A stretch of DNA of 61,364 bases from UBA11663 sp049616325 (GCA_049616325.1 JBMZHG010000011.1:1-61364), one strand, 5' to 3'. Positions 16,624 through 26,207 are shown, counted from the first letter of the stretch. Numbers and translations are program-made. Notes: generated from the letters alone by a model not told the origin.

Positions 16624-18531
16624 ATGAAAAAATTCGCCATTCTCGCGCTGGGCATTCTTGCTGCAGCACCCTCGTTTGCTCAGAAGCATTCGCTCGAGCA
16701 AGTTCCTCAAGTCCCTTTAAGCATGCGCACCAAGGCGCCGATGCCCACGCATGCCGTGGTGGACATCGATCACCGTCCTGAGACGCCTGCCAACCTCAAC
16801 CACACCCCATCCGCGGACCACGTTCAGGTGCGCGAATTGGTGGTTGAACGTCAGGTCATTGGGTTGACGCAGTACGATTTGCAGTCCAACGCGGCCATTG
16901 ACGACCGTATGGCTGGAAACGAATCGGCTGTCAGCGCGGCTTGGACCATGAGCCTGGACGTCAGCCCGTTTGCCGACCGCGGCACGGGGTACAACTTCTT
17001 CGACGGAAACGCTTGGGGAGAGCAGCCTTACGAGCGCCTTGAAAACGTGCGCATCGGCTGGCCCTCAGTCAACCATTTGGGCGACGGCCGCGAGGTGGTC
17101 ATCAGCCACGCGGGCATCGACACGCCGCTGCACATGGTACGTCGCGACGCGGGAACCGGCACGTGGGAAGATTCCGATCTGCCCAACAACGCGACGCTTG
17201 AAGACGGCACCACGGTGGGCAACCTTTGGCCTCGCGCAGCCGTGGGTGGCATCAACGACGAAATCATTCACGTCATCTGCATCAGCACGCCCATCGCCAA
17301 CGGCGGTGCGGAGTACCAAGGGCAAGACGGTTGCTTGCTTTACTACCGTTCGCTCGACTCGGGCGACACCTGGGAGATGAGCACGTTCCCCGAGCTCGAC
17401 ACCACCCACTTCATCAACATGAGTGCCGACGCTTACGCGATTCACGCAGACGGTGGGCAGGTGGCGTTCGCCGTTTTCAACGATCTGCAGGACAGCTTCG
17501 TCATGATTTCAGACGACGCCGGAGACACGTGGGAGTACCACATTCTGGCCGACTTCCCGGTGGATTTGTACACGATTGACTCCGGGTTGCCTGACAGCTT
17601 GGGTTACGACTTTGACGGCGACGGCATTTTCGCAGAATACCTGAACTCAGACGGGGCAGGTGACGTGCACATCGACGCCAACGGCACGGTGCACTGCGTG
17701 TTTGGCGCGATGTACTACGCCGACACGGACACGGTGGACGGCAACTACAGCTATTTCCCAGGCACCAACGGGTTGCAGTACTGGCGCGAGGACTTCGGTC
17801 CCGACAGCAGTGTGACCATCGCCTACGCTTACGACATTGACGAAAGCGGCGTGCTTGACCTCGAAGACGACATCGCGGCCTATTTCGTCAATTTGGCCGG
17901 CATTCCGAGCATGGCTTCAGACGACGACGGCAACTTGTACGTGAGCTACAGCGCCATCATGGAGAACTACAGCTCCGGAACCCAAAACTACCGCCACGTG
18001 TACCTCGTGAACTCGTCGGACAACGGCGACAGCTGGAACTCAGACGAGGCGTGCGACTTGACGCCGGACCTTGATTTCGACGGGTACGAAAGCATTTTCG
18101 CATCGATGAGCCCTCGCTTGACAGACCACATCGAATTGATCTACCAGCGCGACTTCGAACCCGGCTTGCACATCCGAGGCGACGAAGACCCCCTCGATTT
18201 GAATGACATCGTGCACTTGCGCGTGCCCATCGCCGACTTGGGCGACTGCGCCGACATTGATTTCGAAGATTGGGTGGGCGTGGCTGAGGCTTTCGAACCC
18301 GGTCAGGTGCAGTTGTTCCCCAACCCTGCAAGCGCGCAGGTCGAGTTGGTGATTGACCGCCCCGGAGCGCACGACGTGCGCGTTCTCGACATCGAAGGGC
18401 GCCAGCACATGGCGTGGACGACAACTGGCCTCGTTGAGAAGCTGGACGTGCGTGCCTTGACTTCAGGCATCTACTTTGTCGAATTGACGCAAGGAACGCA
18501 GCGCACGGTGGTGCGCTTGGCGGTCCAGTGA
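16624..18531 (+). CDS. Secreted protein with BNR/sialidase-like repeats and a type IX secretion C-terminal domain
   Basis: A 635-residue protein with a signal peptide (MKKFAILALGILAAAPSFAQ). The body has repeated Asp-rich blades such as SLDSGDTWEMSTF and SDDAGDTWEYHIL, the Asp-box pattern of beta-propeller sialidase-like folds. The last 80 residues (VQLFPNPASAQVELVIDRPG through SGIYFVELTQG) are a type A T9SS sorting domain, so it should cross the outer membrane by type IX secretion and be released or anchored. Ligand is unknown. A terminator follows. Confidence 0.85.
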   Translation: MKKFAILALGILAAAPSFAQKHSLEQVPQVPLSMRTKAPMPTHAVVDIDHRPETPANLNHTPSADHVQVRELVVERQVIGLTQYDLQSNAAIDDRMAGNESAVSAAWTMSLDVSPFADRGTGYNFFDGNAWGEQPYERLENVRIGWPSVNHLGDGREVVISHAGIDTPLHMVRRDAGTGTWEDSDLPNNATLEDGTTVGNLWPRAAVGGINDEIIHVICISTPIANGGAEYQGQDGCLLYYRSLDSGDTWEMSTFPELDTTHFINMSADAYAIHADGGQVAFAVFNDLQDSFVMISDDAGDTWEYHILADFPVDLYTIDSGLPDSLGYDFDGDGIFAEYLNSDGAGDVHIDANGTVHCVFGAMYYADTDTVDGNYSYFPGTNGLQYWREDFGPDSSVTIAYAYDIDESGVLDLEDDIAAYFVNLAGIPSMASDDDGNLYVSYSAIMENYSSGTQNYRHVYLVNSSDNGDSWNSDEACDLTPDLDFDGYESIFASMSPRLTDHIELIYQRDFEPGLHIRGDEDPLDLNDIVHLRVPIADLGDCADIDFEDWVGVAEAFEPGQVQLFPNPASAQVELVIDRPGAHDVRVLDIEGRQHMAWTTTGLVEKLDVRALTSGIYFVELTQGTQRTVVRLAVQ

Positions 18532-18552
18532 TTTCACGACCAACAGCTTTGG

Positions 18553-18581
18553 AAAGCGGCACTTCGGTGCCGCTTTTTTTG
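18553..18581 (+). terminator. Rho-independent terminator
   Basis: AAAGCGGCAC, a TTCG loop, GTGCCGCTTT and a run of T. The stable cUUCGg-type tetraloop is notable. It ends the T9SS cargo transcript. Confidence 0.88.
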
Positions 18582-18591
18582 GGCCCAACCT

Positions 18592-18599
18592 CATCTTTG
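18592..18599 (+). promoter_or_regulatory. Putative -7 box CATCTTTG for cinA
   Basis: One mismatch (C for T at position 1), 4 nt before the cinA ATG. Confidence 0.4.
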
Positions 18600-18603
18600 C
18601 ACC

Positions 18604-19878
18604 ATGCGCGTTCACCTTCTTTCCATCGGCGACGAATTGCTGATTGGCCAAACCGTCAACACCAACGCCGCATGGATGGGGCGTAAGCTTACCGAGGACG
18701 GCTGGCGCGTCTCGAGCGTTTCGTCCATCTCCGACTCGCCAGAGGCCATTCGTACCGCGCTCGATGAGGGCTTGGAAGAGGCAGAAGCGGTGCTTGTCAC
18801 GGGCGGATTGGGACCGACCAAAGACGACCTGACCAAGAGCGTGCTCGCCGAGCACTTCGGTACGGAACTCGTGATGCACGAAGACATCGCGGCCGGAATT
18901 CAACAATGGTTTGAGTCGCGCAACGTGCCTTTTTTGGAAGTGAACCGCCTTCAGGCAATGCTGCCCCGTGAGTGCACAATCCTTCCCAACACACTCGGCA
19001 CGGCTTCCGGGATGTGGTTTGACCGGCCGGGGGGGAAGGTGGTAGTCAGCTTGCCTGGCGTGCCCTACGAAATGGAGGCGCTCATGCTCGAAGAGGTACT
19101 CCCGCGTTTGCGTCGTCATTTTTGTTTGCCAACGACCCTGTACCAAACCGTCGTCACGGCAGGAATCGGCGAGTCATCGCTGGCCCAGTTGGTTTCTGAA
19201 TGGGAGGCGGCGTTGCCTGCCAAAGGGGTTTCTCTGGCGTACCTGCCGTCGCCGGGACAAGTCAAAGTACGCCTGGGGGTCCAAGGCGCAGCGGAAGACC
19301 GACAGGCACTTCAGGACTTGTTGAATCGGGAGGTGGAGGCGTTCGCAGAGTTGGCGGAAAGGCACGTGATCGGGCGGGGCGATTCAGGCTTACCCGAGGC
19401 GGTGTTGCACGCCTTGAAAGAGCGAGGCCAAACCGTCTGCACCGCCGAGTCCTGCACCGGCGGCACAGTCGCGTCCATGCTCGCGGCCGTCCCCGGCGCA
19501 AGCGCAGCCATGTGGGGCGGGGTGGTGGCGTACGACAACTCGGTCAAATTGGCCCAACTCGGGGTGAATGAAACAGACCTGCTGACGCACGGTGCGGTAA
19601 GTGAGGCTGTGGTGCTCGCCATGGCACGGGGAGCGCGGGAGCGCCTTGGCACCACGTGGGCAATTTCGACCTCGGGCGTGGCGGGACCGACAGGCGGCAC
19701 GGAGGAAAAACCGGTGGGCACCGTGTGGATGGCTGTGGCCGGTCCCGACGGAGATCGGGCGTGGTGTCATCGCTTCGGTTCTCAAAGGGAGCGGATCATT
19801 CAACGGGCCTCTCGACGGATTTTGACCCACCTTTTTCAAGCCATCCAAGATGGAGGGGTGAAAGGGTTGGAGGAATAA
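18604..19878 (+). CDS. cinA: CinA family nicotinamide-nucleotide amidohydrolase
   Basis: A 424-residue two-domain protein. Residues 1-170 are the MoCF-like domain (SIGDELLIGQTVNTNA, VTGGLGPTKDDLT); residues about 255-415 are the CinA amidase domain (TAESCTGGTVASMLAAVPG, TSGVAGPTGGTEEKPVGTVW), which deamidates NMN in pyridine-nucleotide recycling. Both domains look intact. It precedes rpmB, a common Bacteroidota order. Confidence 0.94.
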   Translation: MRVHLLSIGDELLIGQTVNTNAAWMGRKLTEDGWRVSSVSSISDSPEAIRTALDEGLEEAEAVLVTGGLGPTKDDLTKSVLAEHFGTELVMHEDIAAGIQQWFESRNVPFLEVNRLQAMLPRECTILPNTLGTASGMWFDRPGGKVVVSLPGVPYEMEALMLEEVLPRLRRHFCLPTTLYQTVVTAGIGESSLAQLVSEWEAALPAKGVSLAYLPSPGQVKVRLGVQGAAEDRQALQDLLNREVEAFAELAERHVIGRGDSGLPEAVLHALKERGQTVCTAESCTGGTVASMLAAVPGASAAMWGGVVAYDNSVKLAQLGVNETDLLTHGAVSEAVVLAMARGARERLGTTWAISTSGVAGPTGGTEEKPVGTVWMAVAGPDGDRAWCHRFGSQRERIIQRASRRILTHLFQAIQDGGVKGLEE

Positions 19879-19889
19879 AGAAAAAGTCG

Positions 19890-19897
19890 TTTCTTTG
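19890..19897 (+). promoter_or_regulatory. Putative -7 box TTTCTTTG for rpmB
   Basis: One mismatch to TAnnTTTG (T for A at position 2), 20 nt before the rpmB ATG. The octamer lies in the short gap after cinA. Confidence 0.3.
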
Positions 19898-19917
19898 CAG
19901 TCCTAAAAATTAGAGCC

Positions 19918-20160
19918 ATGAGCCGCGTCTGTGAAATTACCGGGAAGAAAGTGATGGTGGGAAACAACGTTTCGCACTCTCAGCGTAAGACGAAGCGTCG
20001 CTTCTACCCCAACCTTCAGCGCAAGCGCTTCTTCATTCCAGAAGAAGACCGCTGGGTAACCCTCCGCGTGTCAGCCAAGGCCATCCGCACGATCAGCAAG
20101 ATTGGTGTTGTCGCTGCCATGAAGCGCGGCGAGGAGCTCGGAGTGTTGGAAGCGAAGTAA
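19918..20160 (+). CDS. rpmB: 50S ribosomal protein L28
   Basis: An 80-residue L28 with the standard start MSRVCEITGKKVMVGNNVSHS and a basic centre (KTKRRFYPNLQRKRFF). In many Bacteroidota rpmG and a DUF4295 gene follow directly; here a terminator follows instead and no rpmG-like frame is visible. Confidence 0.96.
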   Translation: MSRVCEITGKKVMVGNNVSHSQRKTKRRFYPNLQRKRFFIPEEDRWVTLRVSAKAIRTISKIGVVAAMKRGEELGVLEAK

Positions 20161-20194
20161 GTCCAACGAAACGACTGGGCACATGCCCATGCAA

Positions 20195-20221
20195 AACGAC
20201 CCGCCAATCGGCGGGTCGTTT
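20195..20221 (+). terminator. Rho-independent terminator after rpmB
   Basis: AACGACCCGCC, short AATC loop, GGCGGGTCGTT, then TTG. Symmetric enough to serve the convergent prohibitin-like locus too. Confidence 0.8.
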
Positions 20222-20265
20222 GCGTTTAAGAACGTTCGTTTAGTGCTGAATTGAGGACAGCATTT

Positions 20266-21080
20266 TTAGTTGTCCCCCAAAATCAAAGGCAGCCCGTCGT
20301 CGCCGCCTCCCACCACCACAATCTTGGTGTTGTTGCTTTTGGCGATTTCCTTGGTGGCTTCGATGCCTTTCCACTTGAGGAGTTTGTCGCTGAGGCCCTT
20401 GGAGATGATTTCTTCGAAATCCCGAATGCCTGCAGCTTCGATGCGAAGGCGGTCCGCTTCCTTTTGGGCTTTTTCCAAGCGGAACTCGTATTCAAGCGAT
20501 TCTTGTTCCTGCTGGAGCTTGCGTTCGATGGCCTGTTCGAGGGTGGTGGGCAGTTGGATGTTGCGGATCAACACGTCGTTCAGCTGGATGTAGTTCTCGG
20601 TGAGCTTGGCCGCAAGTTGGTCCTTGATCTCGAGCTGAATTTGCTCCCGTTTCGTGGTGTTGAATTCCTCTGGGAGGTACTTGGCGATGACCTCGCGCGC
20701 GACGGAGCGCATGGCCGGACGAATGACCTTTTCCTCGTAGTTGCGGCCGCGTTCGATTTCCAATCGACCGAGGTTCTCGTACTTATGTTGATTTTGAGCA
20801 GGTTGGAGCTCAGGACTTCGAGGGCTTCCATTTGCTCGGTTTGGCGGATCTCGTACTCGTAGACCTTGTTCCACGGTGCTTTGAAATGAAACCCGCTTGT
20901 CAGAGGGGCCTCGTCGGGATCCACGCCTTCACCGAAGGTGTGAAAGGTCAAACCCGCGTAACCCGACGGAACCGTCACGGTCAAGGAGCCCCACAGCATG
21001 ACGATGGGAAGGAAAACGATCAAGGCGAGAAGGATGCCGCGCAAACGGCGGCGGTCCTCAGGGGAGGCGTTCATGTTCAT
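20266..21080 (-). pseudogene. Prohibitin-like SPFH/band 7 gene, broken by a frameshift with missing residues
   Basis: The N-terminal half (from ATG 21080 or 21074) has a membrane anchor at about residues 14-34, then VTVPSGYAGLTFHTFGEGVD and QTEQMEALEVLSSNLLKIN. The C-terminal half continues in another frame from about 20787: KYENLGRLEIERGRNYEEKV, then RPAMRSVAREVIAKY and a long coiled coil to VVVGGGDDGLPLILGDN. Against the prohibitin pattern, the strand just after LLKIN is absent, so about 10 residues plus a net frameshift are missing at 20787. The rest of both halves is well preserved. Either a recent deletion or an assembly error. It follows the VWA gene by 13 nt and would be the last gene of that run. 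Confidence 0.8.
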
Positions 21081-21093
21081 GCAGCGAAGGTAA

Positions 21094-23223
21094 TCAGCGG
21101 CCGCCACCTGCACGACGCAGGGCCCACTCGGCTGTCAGCAAAGTCAGCAGCGCCACGAGCAGCCAAAGCTGTGCGTGAAGAGGGAGGCGTTCGGAAGACA
21201 TGTGAACCACGTCCTGGGCGGAAATGGAGGCGGAAAAATCTTCCCAAGCGGCCCGTAGTTGGGGAAGGTCGCTCGGAGCATTCAAGGCCCCCAAAAACGC
21301 CCCTTGCGAGCTTTCTGCCAACCGAATCAGCAGGCCGTGCTGAGCGGGAACGAGGCTGGCCTCTGCTTGCACGGCATTCACAATCAAGGAGCCTCTTTGG
21401 GAAAGCGGTTCTCCATTTTGTACGCAGGAGGCAACCCAGTCGTAGATGCCTGGCAACAAGTTGCCCAAATCGAGGTGGAGGTCGGCGGATCGGGAGCTTG
21501 CCACAAAGCGGTGCGATCTCGGTTCGTTTCCTCGGGGGGTCAACTCCAACGTCACATCTACTTCCACGGTGGGGGTCAGGGAAACGTCGTACACCTGGGC
21601 TAAAAATTGGCATCGCAGGTCCTCGTCCAACCGCTCAGGTGCTGTGATCCGGAGCCTGCGAACGTCGTCTCGGCTGCTGAGGTATTGCAGGGTTCGGTTG
21701 ACCAAGTCGTCGAACACCTTGCTTTCTCCGTTGTGCCGAACGACGTCTTGCATGCGCCAGCGCCACAATCCCTCACCGAGGGTGATTGCGACGCGTTTTC
21801 TGTCCGATTCCTTGACAGCCCAAAGCGGCCAGTCCGTCTCGACGGGACCGACCTTTTGGTTCAGCGCAGGAAGAAGGGCTGGCGTAACGTTGTACGTACC
21901 GGTGGGGCAAGCAAGCGGTGGCCAAAGTGCCAACATGCGGTCGAGGTCGCTTGGGAGAGGGAACGGTTCAAACGGTTCAGCACGTTGACCCTGCGCTTCG
22001 GTGATGAGCGGTTCAGGCTCATGTTGGAAACCGATCACGTTCAAGTCCCAGTCGTTCCAAGTGGTCTCGGCCCCGCCAAGCACCCATACGGCGCGTTTGG
22101 TTTGCATCGATTCACGCACCGACGAAGGAAGCAGGGTTGGGTCGACCTGATGCAAGACCAGGACGTCGTGCTCAGGCAAGGCTGTGCGGTTGTCCAATTC
22201 CGAAGCCCACAGGACCTCGGTTTCTTGGTGGCGGTTGGATTCAGCTGCGGATCGAAGTGCGGCCACGTCGGGGTGCGGGGCTTGGGCCACAACCAGGATT
22301 TGGCGGCGGCTCTCCAGCACATCCACCATCGCCACCTTTCGGTTGTTTTTCGTGGTGACCTCTTGCACATTCCCGGCGTTGGATGCGGCTATTGCAGCAC
22401 GCAGGGGATAGGGGCCAGCTCGTTCGGCATCCACTTGGACGTTCCACGTGGTGCTGCTGAGTTCGTGGGCTGGCGTCCAGGTGGTGGAGGCAAGAACCGC
22501 AGTCCCCGAGGTCAAATTCAACGTCAACGGCACACCCCGTGCACCGCGAGCCTGTGCGGTGACTTCCACCGGAAACGTGTTGCCGAGGTAGGCTACTTCG
22601 TTGGCCCGAAGCTTGGACAGCTCGAGGTCGGTCACAAGCGAGGTGTCGCCGGTGCCGACAAAGACGTGCGGCACGTCGAGGCGTTCGGCCGTGAATTCCG
22701 GGTCGGGACCGCGGTTTGCGCGTCCGTCCGTCACGACAACCACCGCTGGAACGTTTCGATGCACGTAGCGGTCGCGCAGCGCTTCCAAGGCCGTGCCGAG
22801 GTCTGTTCGTTTCCCCTTGGGATCCCATCCGTCCTCCCCCCATTCTCGGAGCTCTCGGTCAAACGTGAACAGGTCCACGTCCCACTCCGGGCCGTCCCCC
22901 CAAGAAGGTACCTGCGCAACGAGGTCGTCCAACGCGGTTCGACGTGCTGCGCTGTCCTGTCCCATCCATTGCGATGAGGTGGCGTCCACCACGACGGGCA
23001 ACACGGGTGCTTCCCGCGTCTCAGTCGTGGTTCGGAGCATGGGGCTCAGCAACAGAAAGCCGAGGATGCTCAGAACGCTAAACCGAAGAAGGGCAAGCAG
23101 CCACGTGGGAGCGGGGCGATCTTTTCCCCAACCGTACAGCAGCGCCGTGAGGCCCAGTGCAGAGCCCGACAAGGCGGCCCACTGCCAGGGTTCGGCATGC
23201 ACGATGAGGTTGGAGAAATCCAT
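21094..23223 (-). CDS. VWA-like membrane protein of unknown function
   Basis: A 709-residue protein with two N-terminal transmembrane helices (about 14-32 and 42-60), a large periplasmic region and one C-terminal helix (about 685-702). After the second helix, VVVDATSSQ is a variant of the VWA DxSxS metal-site motif and VVTDGRANRG supplies the TDG strand; this is the arrangement of BatA-like and related Bacteroidota proteins. Later parts (ILVVAQAPHPDVAALR) resemble glutamine-amidotransferase-like domains of such proteins. The ATG at 23223 is chosen over the TTG at 23229. It lies between fabG and the broken prohibitin-like gene. Confidence 0.75.
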   Translation of the reverse strand: MDFSNLIVHAEPWQWAALSGSALGLTALLYGWGKDRPAPTWLLALLRFSVLSILGFLLLSPMLRTTTETREAPVLPVVVDATSSQWMGQDSAARRTALDDLVAQVPSWGDGPEWDVDLFTFDRELREWGEDGWDPKGKRTDLGTALEALRDRYVHRNVPAVVVVTDGRANRGPDPEFTAERLDVPHVFVGTGDTSLVTDLELSKLRANEVAYLGNTFPVEVTAQARGARGVPLTLNLTSGTAVLASTTWTPAHELSSTTWNVQVDAERAGPYPLRAAIAASNAGNVQEVTTKNNRKVAMVDVLESRRQILVVAQAPHPDVAALRSAAESNRHQETEVLWASELDNRTALPEHDVLVLHQVDPTLLPSSVRESMQTKRAVWVLGGAETTWNDWDLNVIGFQHEPEPLITEAQGQRAEPFEPFPLPSDLDRMLALWPPLACPTGTYNVTPALLPALNQKVGPVETDWPLWAVKESDRKRVAITLGEGLWRWRMQDVVRHNGESKVFDDLVNRTLQYLSSRDDVRRLRITAPERLDEDLRCQFLAQVYDVSLTPTVEVDVTLELTPRGNEPRSHRFVASSRSADLHLDLGNLLPGIYDWVASCVQNGEPLSQRGSLIVNAVQAEASLVPAQHGLLIRLAESSQGAFLGALNAPSDLPQLRAAWEDFSASISAQDVVHMSSERLPLHAQLWLLVALLTLLTAEWALRRAGGGR

Positions 23224-23265
23224 GGTCAAGATTGCGCAGAAGCTGTCTGCAAGTTGAATGAGCCG

Positions 23266-24012
23266 TCAGGCGGTGATCATCCCGCCGTCGACGTTGAGGG
23301 TTTGGCCGGTGATGTACGAGCTCATGTCGCTCGCGAGGAACACGCACAAGTTGGCGACGTCCTCCGGCGTACCTCCGCGCTTGAGCGGAATGGCGTCGCG
23401 CCAGCCTTGTACGGTGTCAGGGTCCAACTTGGCGGTCATTTCCGTCTCAATGAATCCCGGAGCGATGGCGTTGCAACGGATGTTGCGGCTGCCCAGCTCG
23501 AGCGCCACGGACTTGGTGAAGCCGAGGATGCCGGCCTTGGAGGCCGCGTAGTTGGCCTGTCCGGCGTTCCCTTGCACGCCAACAACCGACGAGATGTTGA
23601 CGATGGAGCCTGAACGGGCTTTGAGCATCGTCCGCAGGACGGCCTTGGTGAGGTTGAAGCAGCTCTTGAGGTTCACGCTGATCACGCGGTCCCATTGGTC
23701 TTCCGTCATGCGCATCAGCAGGGTGTCGTCGGTGATGCCCGCGTTGTTGATGACGATGTCCACCGTCCCAAACGTTTCGACCACCTCGCCGACCAACCGC
23801 TCCGCGTCGGTCATGCTGGCGGCATCCGATTGAAAGCCCTTGACGGTGCCTCCTCCGGCGCTGAGTTCTTTTTCCAAAGCTGCTGCCGCCTCCGCAGAAC
23901 TGCGGTAGGTGAACGCCACTTTGGCGCCCTGGGCGATGAATTGTTCTGCGATGGCTTTTCCGATGCCGCGTGACGCACCGGTCACAATGGCCACTTTTCC
24001 TTCAAGAAGCAT
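23266..24012 (-). CDS. fabG: 3-oxoacyl-[acyl-carrier-protein] reductase
   Basis: A 248-residue short-chain dehydrogenase. GASRGIGKAIAE near residue 12 binds NADPH, NNAG is near 87, catalytic Ser lies in VNISSVVG, and YAASK holds Tyr and Lys. The end SYITGQTLNVDGGMI is typical of FabG. It reduces 3-oxoacyl-ACP in fatty acid elongation. The ATG at 24012 gives the family start MLLEGKVAIVTGAS; the longer TTG start at 24039 is rejected. It lies in a leftward run from the amidase gene. Confidence 0.94.
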   Translation of the reverse strand: MLLEGKVAIVTGASRGIGKAIAEQFIAQGAKVAFTYRSSAEAAAALEKELSAGGGTVKGFQSDAASMTDAERLVGEVVETFGTVDIVINNAGITDDTLLMRMTEDQWDRVISVNLKSCFNLTKAVLRTMLKARSGSIVNISSVVGVQGNAGQANYAASKAGILGFTKSVALELGSRNIRCNAIAPGFIETEMTAKLDPDTVQGWRDAIPLKRGGTPEDVANLCVFLASDMSSYITGQTLNVDGGMITA

Positions 24013-24073
24013 GGGTTGGGGGGTCTTGTGTAGATTCAATCAGAGGTCAATGAGGTTCAATGTGTCCGAGGTG

Positions 24074-24877
24074 TCAAGCAGAAGGGAGGAGGTCCGCCGC
24101 TTCGGCGATGAGTTCGGCGATGTCTTTTACTTCAATGGACGATTCTCGTTCTGCGTTTTTGACGCCGTCTGTCATCATGGTGTTGCAAAAGGGACAACCC
24201 GTGGCGACGATGGACGGGTTGACGTCGAGGACGTCGTCCGTGCGCTCGTGGTTCACTTCGCGGTTGCCCTTCTCGGCTTCCTTGAACATCTGCGCGCCGC
24301 CTGCACCGCAGCACAGGCCGTTCTTTTTGCAGCGACGCATTTCGACGAGCTCCGCGTCCAGGGTGGACAGGACGTCGCGGGGTGCCGCGTATTCTCCGTT
24401 TCCTCGCCCGAGGTAGCACGGGTCGTGAAAGGTGATGCGGCGTCCCTTGAAGGGGTTGCCGTCCGCCACCTTGAGTCGGCCCTGGTCGATGAGGTCGCGG
24501 ATGAACTGCGTGTGGTGCATCACCTCGTAATTGCCGCCGAGCTCGGGGTACTCGTTTTTAAGCACGTTGAAGCAGTGGGGGCAGCCCGTGACGATCCGCT
24601 TGACTTCGTATCCGTTGAGGACCGCGATGTTTTGCGCGGCCTGCATTTGGAACAGGAATTCGTTTCCGGCACGTTTGGCAGGGTCGCCGGTGCAGCTTTC
24701 TTCTGCGCCGAGCACCGCAAACGGCACCTCGCAGTGGTGGAGGATGCGTGCGATGGCTTTGGTGATCCGCTTGGCGCGGTCGTCGAAGCTGCCTGCACAT
24801 CCCACCCAAAACAACACTTCGGGGATCGTGCCTTGGGCGGTCATTTCCGCCAACGTCGGGACTTGAAAGGTGCTCAT
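24074..24877 (-). CDS. (Fe-S)-binding CCG-domain protein (HdrB/GlpC-like)
   Basis: A 267-residue soluble protein with two CCG domains: FWVGCAGSF with later TGCPHC, and HDPCYLGRG followed by GLCCGAGG and ATGCPFC. This matches the heterodisulfide-reductase B or glycolate-oxidase Fe-S subunit type that binds an unusual 4Fe-4S cluster. The gene immediately upstream encodes a membrane Fe-S protein ending 3 nt before it, so the two probably form one electron-transfer unit. Substrate is unknown; ETF or acyl-CoA electron transfer is possible. Confidence 0.85.
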   Translation of the reverse strand: MSTFQVPTLAEMTAQGTIPEVLFWVGCAGSFDDRAKRITKAIARILHHCEVPFAVLGAEESCTGDPAKRAGNEFLFQMQAAQNIAVLNGYEVKRIVTGCPHCFNVLKNEYPELGGNYEVMHHTQFIRDLIDQGRLKVADGNPFKGRRITFHDPCYLGRGNGEYAAPRDVLSTLDAELVEMRRCKKNGLCCGAGGAQMFKEAEKGNREVNHERTDDVLDVNPSIVATGCPFCNTMMTDGVKNAERESSIEVKDIAELIAEAADLLPSA

Positions 24878-24880
24878 GGT

Positions 24881-26203
24881 TCAGGATTCAGTCGTCCAAT
24901 CGCCACGGCTTGCGGCAGGAAAGGCCCACGGCGCGCCGTTGTTTTCGATGTTGTTGAACATGGTGGTGATGGACTCGGGCGATTTGCTGTCCTCCATGAT
25001 CAGGCTGCGACGCATGTCGAGCACGATGCCCATGGGGGAAATGTTGACGGGGCAGGCTTGCACGCACGCTTGGCACGAGGTGCACGCCCAAAGCTCTTCT
25101 TCGGTGATGTAGCTTCCGAGCAAGGTCTTGCCGTCGCCGTCCCACGCTCCGCCGTTGGCGTCCCGCTGTTTTCCGATCTCCTCGATGCGGTCGCGGGTGT
25201 CCATCATGATTTTACGGGGGGAGAGGAGCTTTCCGGTTTGGTTGGCCGGGCATTCGCTCGTGCAACGTCCGCACTCGGTGCAGGTGTACGCCTCCATGAG
25301 CTGTTTCCAACTGAGGTCGGGCGCATCTTTGGCCCCAAACTTCACTGGAGCCGCATCGGCCTCCGGAGCGGGCGCGGCAAACGGGTCCGCGTTGGGGTCC
25401 ATCATCAGGTCCACCTCTTTCTTCACCGCCGCCATGTTGTCCATGGCCCCTTGCTCCGTCAAGTCGCTGTAGTAGGTGTTGGGGAACGCCAGCAGAATGT
25501 GGAAGTGTTTGGAGTAGGTGACGTAAACCAAGAAGGAGAGGATGCCCAAAATGTGGAACCACCACATCCCGCGCTCCACGGCGACCACCCCCGCGTCGGA
25601 CAACCCGTCGTAAAGCGGAACCAAGAATGAGCTGACCGGAAAGGAACCGGCCACGAGGTAGTGGTCCAGGCCTCGGCCCTGGGCAATGCTGTCGGCCGCG
25701 TTCATGCTCAGGAACGCGAACATCAGCAGCACCTCAGCAATCAGAATCAAGTTGGCGTCCAGGGAAGGCCACCCCGCCATTTCCGGGGACCGGAACCGGG
25801 CCAGGGCCATGCCGTTGCGTCGCACGAAGAACACCACGCACGCGAGCACCACCAGCGCCGCGAGGATTTCAAACGACCCGATCAGCACGTCGTACAACCC
25901 GCCGAGTCCCGCAAAGGCACGGTGCGTTCCGAGCAAGCCGTCCACGACAATTTCGAGGAGTTCCACGTTGATCAACACGAAGCCGACGTAAATCAGGATG
26001 TGCATGATCCCCGCCACAGGGCGGGCGACCATTTTCCCCTGTCCGAGAGCGACGCGTGCCATGACCTTCCAGCGATCTGCAGGACGGTCGGAGCGGTCGA
26101 CGTTTTGGCCCATCAGGATGTTGCGCCGGATGAATGCCACGCGTCGCGCAAACAAGGCAACGCCGGCAACCAAACAAAGGGCAAAGAGGAGTTGAGCTAG
26201 CAT
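24881..26203 (-). CDS. Membrane (Fe-S)-binding protein with two 4Fe-4S motifs
   Basis: A 440-residue protein with five or six N-terminal transmembrane helices resembling the nitrate reductase gamma subunit haem b module, then a cytoplasmic part with CTECGRCTSECP near residue 307 and CTSCQACVQACP near residue 372. This is the HdrC/HdrD-related membrane layout, probably passing electrons to the quinone pool. Paired with the CCG protein downstream. Partner dehydrogenase is not in the window. It follows the MlaD gene by 4 nt. Confidence 0.85.
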   Translation of the reverse strand: MLAQLLFALCLVAGVALFARRVAFIRRNILMGQNVDRSDRPADRWKVMARVALGQGKMVARPVAGIMHILIYVGFVLINVELLEIVVDGLLGTHRAFAGLGGLYDVLIGSFEILAALVVLACVVFFVRRNGMALARFRSPEMAGWPSLDANLILIAEVLLMFAFLSMNAADSIAQGRGLDHYLVAGSFPVSSFLVPLYDGLSDAGVVAVERGMWWFHILGILSFLVYVTYSKHFHILLAFPNTYYSDLTEQGAMDNMAAVKKEVDLMMDPNADPFAAPAPEADAAPVKFGAKDAPDLSWKQLMEAYTCTECGRCTSECPANQTGKLLSPRKIMMDTRDRIEEIGKQRDANGGAWDGDGKTLLGSYITEEELWACTSCQACVQACPVNISPMGIVLDMRRSLIMEDSKSPESITTMFNNIENNGAPWAFPAASRGDWTTES

Positions 26204-26207
26204 GGGT

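Noticed and set aside
23909..25630. 573-codon plus-strand frame opposite fabG and the two Fe-S genes
   Set aside because: Spans several real genes on the other strand and has shadow composition (Val-, His- and Arg-rich).
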